The notes beneath the pieces are model-generated. The model ran no database searches, had not been told where the DNA came from, and saw only the letters and a list, made by a program, of their open reading frames with translations. 64,000 bases of DNA, from NCBI RefSeq assembly GCF_024758005.1, contig NZ_CP103288.1:3782001-3846000 (forward strand), given 5' to 3'. Positions 41,637-50,516 of this stretch are shown here, piece by piece. Position 1 is the stretch's first letter. Each line of letters opens with the position of its first letter. The DNA comes from Pseudarthrobacter sp. NS4 (lineage in GTDB: Bacteria; Actinomycetota; Actinomycetes; Actinomycetales; Micrococcaceae). The translations under genes and the position numbers were made by a program.

Positions 41637-43379
41637 TCAGCTGAGGGGCCGGGTCAGGGCGGACCAGGCCGGGATTTCGAGAGTCCGCGTGTACCCGTCT
41701 TCGAGTTTTACGGCTGTCTTCAGCGGCTGTGCTGTGAGATTAGCGGCGAAGAGCAGCATTCCGGTTCCGGATGCTACCGGGTACAGCACCAGGCCGGGGA
41801 CGGCACCTTCGACATGCAGCACATCAGCGCCCCGCAGGTCGGCCAGTTTTGACAGGATCTCGAACGCCGGCGTAAGGAATCCTTCTGCCGTGACGAGGCC
41901 TCTGGGGCCGCTGGCCTCGAAGTAGCTGACGGATTCCACGCCAGGAACCGTCAGGGCATTGATGCTGCCCAGCAGCCAGGCGGCGGTGAACTCCTCCGCC
42001 TGGAGCGGGTCGGTTGTCATGGCCTCCAAGGTGGCGGGGTCGTAGGCGCCGTGGGCGGAGACGGCGTTGAAGCGGGCCTTGAGGGTCACGGGACCGATGT
42101 GCAGAGGTTTGCCGGATCCGAGATGCAGGGCATTCAGAGCTGTCTGCCGTTGGATGGGCAGGCTTTCGACGATGTGCGGCACTTCGGTGGCGTGCATCTG
42201 GGGTGTGATGCTGTAGGTAATCGCGTCTGCGTCGGGCCGGATGGAGTCCCGTTGGCGGTTTAGCTCTGTGAAGTGGGAACGGGCGCCGGAAAGCAATGCA
42301 CCGTCGAATTTGCGGCGTTTCGCCTCGGTGAGCAGTTGCTCCCACAATTCCGGCTCGGTGACGTGCCCGTTGGAGCTGAACGTTCCGATTCTGATTACAT
42401 GTGCCAGAGGCAACAGCTCCATCACCGGCGGGATGTCCGCGGGGGTGGTGGCGATAATCCGCACATCCAGCGGGCTGCCGAGTTCGTCGGCCTGCCGGGA
42501 GGCGTGTGCCAGCAGCCCTGCGGCGGCGGCAGGATCACGGCCGGGAACCTCCACGATCAAGGCCTCGAGGCCGGGCAAGGACGGCAGTTTTATTACGGAT
42601 GTGGATGCCGACGTGCTCAGGGCCGGGACGCTACCACGGGCTTCCTTCCTCACGGTCAGCACATTTGGCGCAGATGCCCGGACAGAAATTGTCGTAACCG
42701 GTGTCGATGGTATGGCGCTGAGCCGGACACTCTGGTGGATCTGCTGACCGGTGTCAATACTGACGGGGAAGGGCCAGGACAGTGGGGTGCTGTAGGTCTT
42801 GAAGGAGGCGTCGGTCCAGTTTCGCTGGTCTTCGGTTTCGAAGACGTCGCCGCTGAAGTCCAGCCGAAAGGCCGTGCCGTCTCGTTCCCAGTTCATGGCG
42901 GCAACATCCACGAAGGGCTGGTGCGGGCTGATGTCCGTGGGGAAGGCGCTATGGATCTCGGTGTGGTCCGGCGACGTGATGCCCACATCGCGCCCGGCGT
43001 CATCGGGCCGGTGCAGGACTACCAGGCCGATGCGGTTGCTCCGGAAATCCTGGGTCGCGATGCCGTCGAAGGTCACCTGGAGGTCATCGGCAGAGGCATG
43101 GAGGGTGAGTTCGGCCCGGTATTCGCAGTCGAGCCCGGTGAACCGAATAACGAGGGTCTTGGCGAGTGTTTCTGCGTCTTGGCTGTGAGTGACAGACTCG
43201 ATAACGGGCGAAAGGGTTCTCCAGTCGTGATCCCGCACCACGGGCCGGATGGCCCTGACGACTGGTTTTCCCCGATATCTAATGTCGGCGATTTCGTCAC
43301 CGCGCAATTGCAGCAGCCAGGGTCCGTGTGCAAGTTCCTGGGCAGGCGTAAGGAGCCGGGACTCGTTTTCCGCAAGCAT
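41637..43379 (-). CDS. apnL: Probable D-apionate lactonase (ApnL family)
   Basis: 580 aa, no signal peptide. N-terminal beta-rich domain with the blocks FRSNRIGLVVLHRPDDAG and EDQRNWTDASFKTYSTPLSW; middle TIM-barrel-like part (SVRASAPNVL, ADELGSPLDVRIIATTPADI, LLSGARSHFTELNRQ); C-terminal beta part ending TLEIPAWSALTRPL. The DQRNWTDASFKTY block is what I associate with ApnL, which opens D-apionolactone to D-apionate. Its neighbours agree. The start is the ATG at 43379. A GH79-like glycosidase of unknown specificity is the alternative. Confidence 0.62.
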   Translation of the reverse strand: MLAENESRLLTPAQELAHGPWLLQLRGDEIADIRYRGKPVVRAIRPVVRDHDWRTLSPVIESVTHSQDAETLAKTLVIRFTGLDCEYRAELTLHASADDLQVTFDGIATQDFRSNRIGLVVLHRPDDAGRDVGITSPDHTEIHSAFPTDISPHQPFVDVAAMNWERDGTAFRLDFSGDVFETEDQRNWTDASFKTYSTPLSWPFPVSIDTGQQIHQSVRLSAIPSTPVTTISVRASAPNVLTVRKEARGSVPALSTSASTSVIKLPSLPGLEALIVEVPGRDPAAAAGLLAHASRQADELGSPLDVRIIATTPADIPPVMELLPLAHVIRIGTFSSNGHVTEPELWEQLLTEAKRRKFDGALLSGARSHFTELNRQRDSIRPDADAITYSITPQMHATEVPHIVESLPIQRQTALNALHLGSGKPLHIGPVTLKARFNAVSAHGAYDPATLEAMTTDPLQAEEFTAAWLLGSINALTVPGVESVSYFEASGPRGLVTAEGFLTPAFEILSKLADLRGADVLHVEGAVPGLVLYPVASGTGMLLFAANLTAQPLKTAVKLEDGYTRTLEIPAWSALTRPLS

Positions 43380-43405
43380 CGTTGGGCTTTCAGGTTGGGG
43401 TGGGC

Positions 43406-43440
43406 GGGGGCGTCAATCGCCGGGGGCTATTGACGCCCCC
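43406..43440. promoter_or_regulatory. Strong hairpin between GH3 and apnL-like genes
   Basis: GGGGGCGTCAAT and ATTGACGCCCCC form a perfect 12-bp stem with an 11-nt loop, just upstream of the apnL-like start and just past the glycosidase relic. No T-run is present. It may attenuate or process the transcript. Confidence 0.55.
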
Positions 43441-43456
43441 GGCTATTAGAAAAACG

Positions 43457-43680
43457 TCACGCTACGGCGCGGAGCCGGACGGCGATGTACTGCCGGCCGG
43501 GCAGGTCGATGCGGAACCGGCCTTGAAAGGTGCCTGGAAGTGTCTCCACGGTCATGTTCCAGGTGTCGATGACGTCGAATCTCGAAGCTGACGTCCTGAG
43601 GCTTCACGAACCGTCGGTACGTGGGCTGGAAGAAGCCGAAGTAGATGAGCTCGTGCTCGTTTGCAGAGCCGCTGTGAGAC
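43457..43680 (-). pseudogene. C-terminal tail of a deleted DUF5605-type glycosidase (apiosidase-like)
   Basis: Behind the GH3 coding frame another frame reads NEHELIYFGFFQPTYRRFVK then PQDVSFE; after a shift, FDVIDTWNMTVETLPGTF followed by QGRFRIDLPGRQYIAVRLRA ends at 43457. This matches the pattern of the C-terminal domain that follows DUF4038/apiosidase-like catalytic domains in DUF5060-DUF4038-DUF5605 proteins (YFGFxQPxYRRF...IDTWNMT...G.F.IDLPGRxYxAVRL). No catalytic domain remains, and the relic overlaps the last GH3 codons out of frame. The gene was most likely lost by a deletion that fused its tail to the GH3 end. Confidence 0.55.
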
Positions 43681-46051
43681 TGTCCTTGATGAAAATCTCA
43701 GCTGTGGCGTGTATATCCCGGGAGGAAAGCCCCACGGATACCTTGTACGTGCCGGGGTGCAGGATCGACTGCCCGCTACCAGCGTCATAGGCAGCCAGTT
43801 CATCTGCGGGGATAGCAAAACTGAAGCGGTAGTTTGCGCCCGCTTTGACCATTGCCGCGCTGAAGGCTTTAAGCATCTGCGGTGGATGGCCTGCTGAAAC
43901 GGGACAGCCGACATAGACCTGAGGTACTACTTTGCCTTCTCGGTGTCCAATATTGCGGACGTCGACGCTCCCATGAAGATCGCCGGAGATGAGTTCGAGA
44001 GCCAGCGGGCCTGAGGTGAATTCTGTATAACCAAGGCCGTGACCAAAAGCGAAGGCAGGCGCGGTGCCGGTAGCGTCATACCAGCGGTAGCCCACCAGGA
44101 GTTCATCGTCGTAATGTACAGTCCCATCGACACCGGGATACCGTTCCGGCGAGCTCACCGGGGTCAAGTCTTCACTTCCGGGGAAGGTCAGGGGCAACCG
44201 GCCTCCTGGTTCTGCCTTCCCAGCGAGGAGACGGGCCAGGGCCTGCGCGAACCGCTCCCCCGGATTCCACATGTGCAGGACAGCGGCAACATCGTCCAGC
44301 CAGGGCATGACCACGGGTCCGCTGCCACAGGTCACCACCACTGTCCTTGGGTTCGCGGCTGCGACCGCTCTTACGAGCGCCTCCTGATCTCCCGGGAGGT
44401 GCAACGAATCCGCGTCCATCGCTTCACCGGTCACCCTGCCTACCACGACAACTGCGACATCGGCAGCGCGTGCAGCATCTACAGCATCATCGAGCGCCTG
44501 ATCCGGACCGGTGATCCCGAGCCTGATTCCTGGTAGGACAACCGGAGGCATGGTTATCGCCGGGCCCGTTTGGTATTCAGCCCTGATGACTACTTCTTCC
44601 CCGCCCTTCCATGTGACAACAGCCTGGAGAGGATACTCGGGGCCATGAAACATGGGGGAAGCTTCCCTGAACCCTGCAGCCACTTTCTCCTCATTAATGA
44701 AGAGCTCCCCTTCTCCTGCAAATGTGAGGGCAAGGCGATAGCTGCCTGTCTGTGGCGGCGTAAACCGCCACAGCAGGGTAGCGGACCAATCCGGTCCGAT
44801 CCCCTCCGGCGGGTCGAGGAGCGCAAACTCATCCAGGCTGAGCTCCAGCTCCTGTCCGGTAACGTCGTCCCGGACCGTTGCGTGGACACGGCCCTCAGCA
44901 GTCGGCAGGGGCACGTCGCCAAGCGTCCCCCCAACGACCCTGACCGGCATGTCGCCGAAGTGGACGCGCAAGGCCTCCGCCAACGGAGTAACCCGGGCCG
45001 GACTCAGCGTAACGGCAGCGGAGCCGCCCATTACCAACAGGTGTGCAGGGTCAGCGATTCCCGGCAGCGCCAGGGATGATGTCGTCTCCGGCGTCAACGG
45101 CAGGAGGTTGCCGACGTTTTTGAGCAGGACAGACCCCGACTCCAGGATTTCCTGTGCGAGGTCCTGCGACAGTTCATCATTCAACGGCTCAATGGAATCC
45201 TGCACAACCGCCGGATTTGCCTTTGCAAGAGACCAGAGAAGATGCCCGCTGATGAGGTCAAGCTCCTCTCCCACCAACGCCTGGACCATATCCTTGGTTC
45301 TGCCGGCTGCACCTCCCAAGCCAGGCAAGTCCAGGCCAGCCTGCATCGCCTTCATGTCGTCCCTGACGGCGAAAAGGAAGTCAGGAACGATGACACCTTC
45401 CCACGCCCATTCATCACGCAGGATCCCCAATACTTCCCGGCTTTCCGAAACGTACTCGCCATTAAGCCGGTTGTAGGAGCTGAGTACAGCTCCCGCACCA
45501 TACTTGGTGAGCACCCTCCGGAATGGCTCGGCATAGATTTCCCGAAGCGCACGCTGCGAAATGTGGACGTCGACGGCATCAGAACGGCGCGGCAGGCTCC
45601 CCTTGCCCGTACGGAGGAACTCAAAGTTGTTGGCGACAAAGTGCTTGGGCACGGCCATCACACCGGAGCGCTGGAGTCCTTCGACTATCGGGCCTCCTAT
45701 TTCACCCACCAAAAAAGGGTCTTCGCCCAAGGCTTCCCCCGTTCGGCCGGCCCACGGGACGCGGGCGATATCAAGACCGGGGGCGAGCAGCGCATTTCGT
45801 CCCGCAGCAAGGCATTCACGGGCGAGGGCATCGCCGTAGCGTAAGGCCAGCGGCCGGTCAAAGGAAGATGCGACGGCCAATCCGGATGGAAACGCAGTTG
45901 CTCCTTTGGAGCCCCGCACGCCATTAGGTCCGTCCGCATACACCAGATCAGGTAAGCCGGCGGCCGAAAGGTCATGAAGCGCGATGGCTACCTTCTGGTC
46001 ATGACTTAGCTCCACGGTGGTGGCGGCGCTGTGCTGAGCTGGGCGTGGCAT
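43604..46051 (-). CDS. Glycoside hydrolase family 3 protein with PA14 insert
   Basis: 815 aa, cytoplasmic (no signal peptide). GH3 N-terminal barrel with YADGPNGVRG, VPKHFVANNFEF and the nucleophile Asp224 in VIVPDFLFAVRDDM; C-terminal sandwich domain contains a PA14 insert (LLWRFTPPQTGSYRLALTFA) and ends in a fibronectin-III-like module. Such proteins are usually beta-glucosidases that act on imported disaccharides or plant glycosides. The last 25 residues (after AEIFIKDS) are Ser/Thr-rich and arise from reading the neighbouring glycosidase relic in the wrong frame. AGGAAACGAT precedes the ATG. Exact sugar specificity is unknown. Confidence 0.85.
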   Translation of the reverse strand: MPRPAQHSAATTVELSHDQKVAIALHDLSAAGLPDLVYADGPNGVRGSKGATAFPSGLAVASSFDRPLALRYGDALARECLAAGRNALLAPGLDIARVPWAGRTGEALGEDPFLVGEIGGPIVEGLQRSGVMAVPKHFVANNFEFLRTGKGSLPRRSDAVDVHISQRALREIYAEPFRRVLTKYGAGAVLSSYNRLNGEYVSESREVLGILRDEWAWEGVIVPDFLFAVRDDMKAMQAGLDLPGLGGAAGRTKDMVQALVGEELDLISGHLLWSLAKANPAVVQDSIEPLNDELSQDLAQEILESGSVLLKNVGNLLPLTPETTSSLALPGIADPAHLLVMGGSAAVTLSPARVTPLAEALRVHFGDMPVRVVGGTLGDVPLPTAEGRVHATVRDDVTGQELELSLDEFALLDPPEGIGPDWSATLLWRFTPPQTGSYRLALTFAGEGELFINEEKVAAGFREASPMFHGPEYPLQAVVTWKGGEEVVIRAEYQTGPAITMPPVVLPGIRLGITGPDQALDDAVDAARAADVAVVVVGRVTGEAMDADSLHLPGDQEALVRAVAAANPRTVVVTCGSGPVVMPWLDDVAAVLHMWNPGERFAQALARLLAGKAEPGGRLPLTFPGSEDLTPVSSPERYPGVDGTVHYDDELLVGYRWYDATGTAPAFAFGHGLGYTEFTSGPLALELISGDLHGSVDVRNIGHREGKVVPQVYVGCPVSAGHPPQMLKAFSAAMVKAGANYRFSFAIPADELAAYDAGSGQSILHPGTYKVSVGLSSRDIHATAEIFIKDSLTAALQTSTSSSTSASSSPRTDGS

Positions 46052-46147
46052 ATCGTTTCCTAACCTTCCGAGCAGTTCAAGAGGAGTATTGACCGCTCCT
46101 CAACCATCGACGAAGCGCGCCGGCCGCTAACATCAGGATGTCATTCA

Positions 46148-46429
46148 TTGGAAAAGTGTTGGGGCCACGATCACGCGGCGGGCAAGGATTTGCAGGCCCA
46201 TATTGCAAATTACGAAGAACAGCGGCTCCAAACTCTTGACATGATCGACGCCCTCGAACACCGCGCCCATCCCACGCTTGCAAGGCGCCTCACCCGATAC
46301 GCCGAAGAGGAACGGGACCAGATCGTCCGCTTCAAAATTTACGCCTACGAAGGCCAACTTGCCCGCGCCGAGCAGGAGATCGCCTGGGCGAAGCGCGGCT
46401 TGCAGATACTTGAGGAGATGGGCTTGTAG
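46148..46429 (+). CDS. Small helical hypothetical protein
   Basis: 93 aa from a TTG at 46148 with AGGA 9 bp upstream. The sequence is strongly alpha-helical and charged (LQAHIANYEEQRLQTLDMID, YAEEERDQIVRFKIYAYEGQ, LARAEQEIAWAKRGLQILEE), with no domain I recognise. It lies between divergent GH3 and convergent carboxylesterase genes, and ends 9 bp before the latter. It has coding-like composition but the unusual start keeps confidence moderate. Confidence 0.4.
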   Translation: MEKCWGHDHAAGKDLQAHIANYEEQRLQTLDMIDALEHRAHPTLARRLTRYAEEERDQIVRFKIYAYEGQLARAEQEIAWAKRGLQILEEMGL

Positions 46430-46438
46430 CCGCGCTGT

Positions 46439-47972
46439 TTAAAGGGCGGCGTCCCCTGCCCAGAACTTCCGCAGTTCCCGCCGCGGGTCGTCCACCAAGC
46501 GAGGGAGCACGTCCAAAATCATGGTCCTCCGGCGCCCGCCGTAAACCGGCCAATCCGGCAGACCAAGAGCCGCAGGCTCGCCCGTGCGCGCAAACGCACC
46601 CCAAGCGTTGCTCATCATATCGCTAAGGCTTTGCGGCGCTTCCCCTCGTGTGAGGAAGGCGGCCTGGGACGAGCCCAGCTGCCGGAACACAAAGGGAACA
46701 TCCAGGGCATGACAGGAGCCCAGCCTGCCGCCCATAGCAGGGGCTGCGCCAGGTGAAGAGGTAGCAAAATGTTTTACCGCCTGTTCCCCGGCGGGCGTCC
46801 AGAAGCCGGTTACTGGGTTGCCGGTAGACGGAATCCGAAATTGCCGCCTCCAGCAGCTGCCTGCCGCCGGGTGCGACCCCCACTGATCGGGTAACGGCTT
46901 CGTCATACTCCCTGACCCTCCCGGCAGCCCCTGCGCCTGCAAGGACCGCTGCTGCGCGCTGGACATGGGACGGCTCTGCCGGTGTTGCGGGGCGCATCTC
47001 GACGGCGAAAGACCCCTCGTTCAGGTTCGTCCCGATCAGCAGGTCAACGTCAGTGTTGAGGCCGTTCCGCACAGCGTCAAGCGGAGGGGCCGGAAGCGAT
47101 GGCGTTCCTACGGTGGGCTTAAAAGGCAATGGCACCGCGAAGGTTTTGGAACCGGCACGCCGGACCATCTCCTCCTGCGCTGCAAGCAGCCGTTCCACAG
47201 GAACCGCAAGCAGTTCCGGCGCGAGAGCATGGTCCAGCCCGCACAGCGAAAGGAATTCCTCCGTGCTGCGTACCGCGTCCCCTGCGCTGCGGTACCTTTC
47301 GGCGGTACCGCTCTGCATGATCGCCCTCCGGAACAGCCCCTGGGATGACGGCATTCCCAACAGCGTGCCTATGGCGGCAGCCCCTGCTGATTCACCGAAG
47401 AGCGTCACGTTATGCGGGTCACCGCCGAAGGCCCATATATTCGTTCTGACCCATCGCAGCGCTTCAAGCTGATCCAGCAGCGCCGCGTTCGAGGAATCGG
47501 CGTACTCCGGGCCCAACAACTCCGCCAAGTGCAGGAAGCCCAGAGCGCCCAGCCGATAGTTGACCGTCACCACCACGGTACCGGTCGCTGCCGCGAGGTA
47601 TCCGCCGTCGTACATCCCGTCACTGCCGGAACCGGAGACATAAGCACCACCATGGATCCACACCATCACCGGGGCTCTCGCGTCGCCAGTGTGGGGCGTC
47701 CAGATATTGAGGTTGAGGCAAGCACTTTCGCTCCAGCTCCGAAGCCTGCTGCCCGGATGTGCCTGCGGTTCGGGGTTCTGCGGCGCGGTCGGTCCGGGCG
47801 CTGTGCAGTCACGGACTCCCGCCCAACTCTCCGCGTGAACGGGCGGGAGGAACCGGCGCGACCCTGCAGGCGAACCGGCGTAGGGAATGCCGAGGAACCG
47901 GCGGACGCCCACACCGTCAACATGGATGGCTGTTCCACGGACTGTCCCCGCGGAGGTCCTGGCGATCGTCAT
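46439..47972 (-). pseudogene. Type-B carboxylesterase with a one-base frameshift
   Basis: From the ATG at 47972 (AAGGAG 10 bp upstream) the frame encodes a carboxylesterase/para-nitrobenzyl esterase: FLGIPYAGSPAGSRRF, oxyanion VMVWIHGGAYVSGSG, nucleophile Ser195 in TLFGESAGAAAIG and Glu in IGTNLNEGSF. After KTFCYLFTWRSP it changes to nonsense, while another frame continues LGSCHALDVPFVFRQLG, LSDMMSNAWGAFARTGEP and DWPVYGGRRRTMILD to a stop at 46439. Removing one base near 46739 restores a protein of about 510 aa with its catalytic His. It is divergent from the quercetinase gene. An esterase here could hydrolyse the depside produced by quercetinase, an inference. Confidence 0.75.
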
Positions 47973-48046
47973 GAAGTCAATGCTCCTTGGATAACGAAAA
48001 GGTCGGTCGCCAGCCTCCCACCATTCGGCATCAGCCGGCATCGGTC

Positions 48047-48061
48047 TTCCAACTATTGGAA
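48047..48061. promoter_or_regulatory. Candidate IclR operator upstream of the quercetinase gene
   Basis: TTCCAACTATTGGAA, read as TTCCA-N5-TGGAA, is a perfect dyad 82 bp before the quercetinase ATG in the promoter shared with the carboxylesterase. The same pattern lies at 56880-56894 beside the iclR gene. Confidence 0.5.
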
Positions 48062-48142
48062 AACCGGTTCGCACCGAAGTCCACCGCACGGAATGATGAA
48101 AGTCACATTCCGGCCCAGCCGGACAACTGGAAGGAAGAAACC

Positions 48143-49213
48143 ATGTCCCTCAGCGTGGAGGAAATGAACCAGCAGCTGCCCGTGGCCAATACCCTGCCCG
48201 GCGAAGCTGTCCCCTACTACATGGCGTCAGGTGAAGGCGCCCGCTACGAGATCAACGGCCAGCTGGTCACCGTCATCGCCCGCGCGGCTGATACCGGCGG
48301 AATTTTCAGTGCCGCGTACATCTCCGGCGGCATGGGTGCGGAATCGCCGTTCGTCAGCCACAAGGTGGAACACAAAACCCTTTACGTCTTCGATGGCATC
48401 CTGCACGTCTGGCTCCCCGGCGAAAGCCGCATCCTCACCCCCGGCGACTCCGTGGTCATTCCGCCCAACACGCCCCACGCCTACCGCATGGCCAGCCCCT
48501 ACACGCGCTTCCTGAACTGGATGACGCCTGGTGGCGCCGAGGCGTACTACGAGCGGGTGGGTACGCCCATTGATTCCCACGTCCCGCCTGTCCGTGCCGG
48601 CCGCACGGCAAGTTTGCAGGAACAGGCTGAGGTGGGGGCCGAGTTCGGCATCTCCTTCCCCGACGTGGAGCGGGTCACACCAATTTTCAAGCGTGACGCC
48701 GGCCTGCCGCCCACGCAGAGCCCCTACTTCCTCAGCGCCCACGAAGGTGAGCGCCTGGTCAGCTACCAGACCATGTTCACCTACTTGTCACGGCCGGCCA
48801 ACACCGGCTCAAACTACTTTGCAGTGCACACCAAGGGGGCCAAGACGCCCTATATCCCGCTGCACTTCCACTCGGAGCACACTGAGAACTTCCTCGTCAC
48901 CGAAGGCCGGATGTGGATGTACGCCAACGGACGGGAAATGCTGCTGACCAAGGGCGACTTCGTGCACGCCCCTGCCGGCACCATCCACTCCTTCGCCCTG
49001 GATTCGCACAACACCCAGATGGTGGGCTTCCTGACCCCGTCGGTCTTCAACGGATTCTTCGAGTATTTCAACAAGCCCACCGAGGACTACATGTACACCG
49101 AGGGCGGCGAGCCCTACATGGACATGGAAGGCTTCGGCCGGGCCCAGGCCGAGATGGACCTGACAGTGGTGGGCCCCCCGCCGCAGCGCCGGGCGGCACT
49201 CGAGATCTCCTAG
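48143..49213 (+). CDS. Bicupin quercetin 2,3-dioxygenase-like protein
   Basis: 356 aa from the ATG at 48143 with GGAAGGAAG upstream; the frame from 47987 overruns the promoter. Two cupin domains are evident: the first (about 40-130) with HKVEHKTLYVFDGILHVWLP and VIPPNTPHAY, the second (about 230-320) with the full metal-ligand set HFHSEHTENFLVTEGRMW and HAPAGTIHSF. This is the layout of bacterial quercetinases (QdoI, QueD), which open the flavonol C ring, releasing CO and a depside. The first cupin lacks some ligands, so only the second may hold metal. It is the only plus-strand gene in this minus-strand region. Confidence 0.75.
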   Translation: MSLSVEEMNQQLPVANTLPGEAVPYYMASGEGARYEINGQLVTVIARAADTGGIFSAAYISGGMGAESPFVSHKVEHKTLYVFDGILHVWLPGESRILTPGDSVVIPPNTPHAYRMASPYTRFLNWMTPGGAEAYYERVGTPIDSHVPPVRAGRTASLQEQAEVGAEFGISFPDVERVTPIFKRDAGLPPTQSPYFLSAHEGERLVSYQTMFTYLSRPANTGSNYFAVHTKGAKTPYIPLHFHSEHTENFLVTEGRMWMYANGREMLLTKGDFVHAPAGTIHSFALDSHNTQMVGFLTPSVFNGFFEYFNKPTEDYMYTEGGEPYMDMEGFGRAQAEMDLTVVGPPPQRRAALEIS

Positions 49214-49231
49214 CTTTTTCCACGGCAACAG

Positions 49232-49263
49232 GAAAGCCCGGACTTTCAAAAGTCCGGGCTTTC
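49232..49263. terminator. Bidirectional terminator between quercetinase and DUF3500 genes
   Basis: GAAAGCCCGGACTTT and AAAGTCCGGGCTTTC pair perfectly over 15 bp with a 2-nt loop, between two convergent stops. Confidence 0.85.
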
Positions 49264-49277
49264 TTGTCGCTACGGGA

Positions 49278-50516
49278 TCAGCTGTTCCAGGCCTGCTTCA
49301 CAAGTTCGCGGCCGTAGTCGTTGCCGTTGGGGGTGCGGACCACGGTGTGCATGTGGAAGGGTGCGGGTTCGTTGTTGCTGAGGAACACGCCGGTGTGATG
49401 GTCGAGTTCAAGTACCACCACGGGGCTCTGCAGCCGGAAGTAGAACGCCTCTTCACCTTTCCAGCCGCCTATCCAGCTGAAGAAGGTCGCGGGGTAGTGC
49501 TCCTGGATCTCCCGGCGGCGGGCAGCCCTTGGGCCGTCCGGGAGGTAGGCAATAAAGTCGTCCACCACGGCGTCCAGCACGGTGCGGGCTTCTGCCGGCA
49601 TGTCAGCTACCCGGATGCCCTCGTACGGGATCACGCGGTTGTCCTGGAAGCAGCCCCCGAGGTGGCGTTCGTCGCCCGGGTGGATCCGGCCCTCCGGCAT
49701 GGCCGGGTCCACCATCTCCCGGTATACCGTAGCCTGCGCCCGAAGGTCCTCCGGGAGCGCAGCCATCAGCTGCCGGGCCAGCCCAATGCGCTCCTTGAAC
49801 ACCTTGACGCCCTTGTGCGGGCCGTCGTCGATCATGTCCGGTTCGGCACCCATGAACACGGGCGAGATCACCAGCTGCGTCCCGGCCACCAGGCAGTTCA
49901 GCGCGGCGTGGTGGCCAAAGATCTGCCACCCCCACGGCTCCGTCCCGGACGGCTCGCCATAAAGGGCCACGTTGTAGCTGAACTCGTTCATCAGCAGCGG
50001 CAGCTCCACCAGATCTCCCAGGAAGCCGTTGATCCGCATCAGATTTCGCACCAGTTCGTAGCCCTCGGCGCTCAGGCCCGCCTCCACCAATGCGAGAGCG
50101 GCGTCGCGGACCGGCGGATCCAGTTCATCCAGCCGGAGCCCGGTGTCGTGCTGCATGAACTCGGGGTTGGCCCAGCTCTGCCACTCCGGCGCATCCACGG
50201 CGTAGCAAAGCCTGCGCTTCTGCTCGGCGGTAACCGCACCGAGGAGCTTGCCCGCTGCCGCCACCATTTCCGCGGTCGGCGCCTCCTCACCGGGACGTGC
50301 GGCGGTGAGCGGATACAGGCCCTCGCGGCGGACACCGTCGCTGGTGATGCCGGTGAAAGCCTGCGGATACAGCTTTGTCCAGCCCTCGATCATGGGCCCC
50401 GCGAAGGAATCGGTTTTCGCCGCTTCAGCGTATTCACGGGCATTCAGGCCGCGGATTTCCGCCACCCGCGGGTGGTCCGGGGCAAAAAGGAAGTCACGGA
50501 ATGACAGCGTCGACAC
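49278..50516 (-). CDS. DUF3500 domain protein
   Basis: 412 aa from the GTG at 50516, which has CAGGAGCACCC before it. The final third carries the signature block: FYFRLQSPVVVLELDHHTGV, then NEPAPFHMHTVVRTPNGNDYG, and upstream FGHHAALNCLVAGTQLVISP. The clusters of conserved His and Asp (DHHTG, HMHTVVR) look like metal or cofactor ligands. The family is, as far as I know, of unknown function. Its start overlaps the FAD hydroxylase gene by 23 bp, and FAH and hydrolase genes lie upstream, so it acts in the same aromatic pathway. It could be a hydrolase or a novel oxygenase; I cannot say which. Confidence 0.78.
   Translation of the reverse strand: MSTLSFRDFLFAPDHPRVAEIRGLNAREYAEAAKTDSFAGPMIEGWTKLYPQAFTGITSDGVRREGLYPLTAARPGEEAPTAEMVAAAGKLLGAVTAEQKRRLCYAVDAPEWQSWANPEFMQHDTGLRLDELDPPVRDAALALVEAGLSAEGYELVRNLMRINGFLGDLVELPLLMNEFSYNVALYGEPSGTEPWGWQIFGHHAALNCLVAGTQLVISPVFMGAEPDMIDDGPHKGVKVFKERIGLARQLMAALPEDLRAQATVYREMVDPAMPEGRIHPGDERHLGGCFQDNRVIPYEGIRVADMPAEARTVLDAVVDDFIAYLPDGPRAARRREIQEHYPATFFSWIGGWKGEEAFYFRLQSPVVVLELDHHTGVFLSNNEPAPFHMHTVVRTPNGNDYGRELVKQAWNS

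Noticed and set aside
49278..50516. Intradiol ring-cleavage dioxygenase
   Set aside because: The context suggested it, but no Tyr/His iron motif of that family is present; the C-terminal signature is that of DUF3500.
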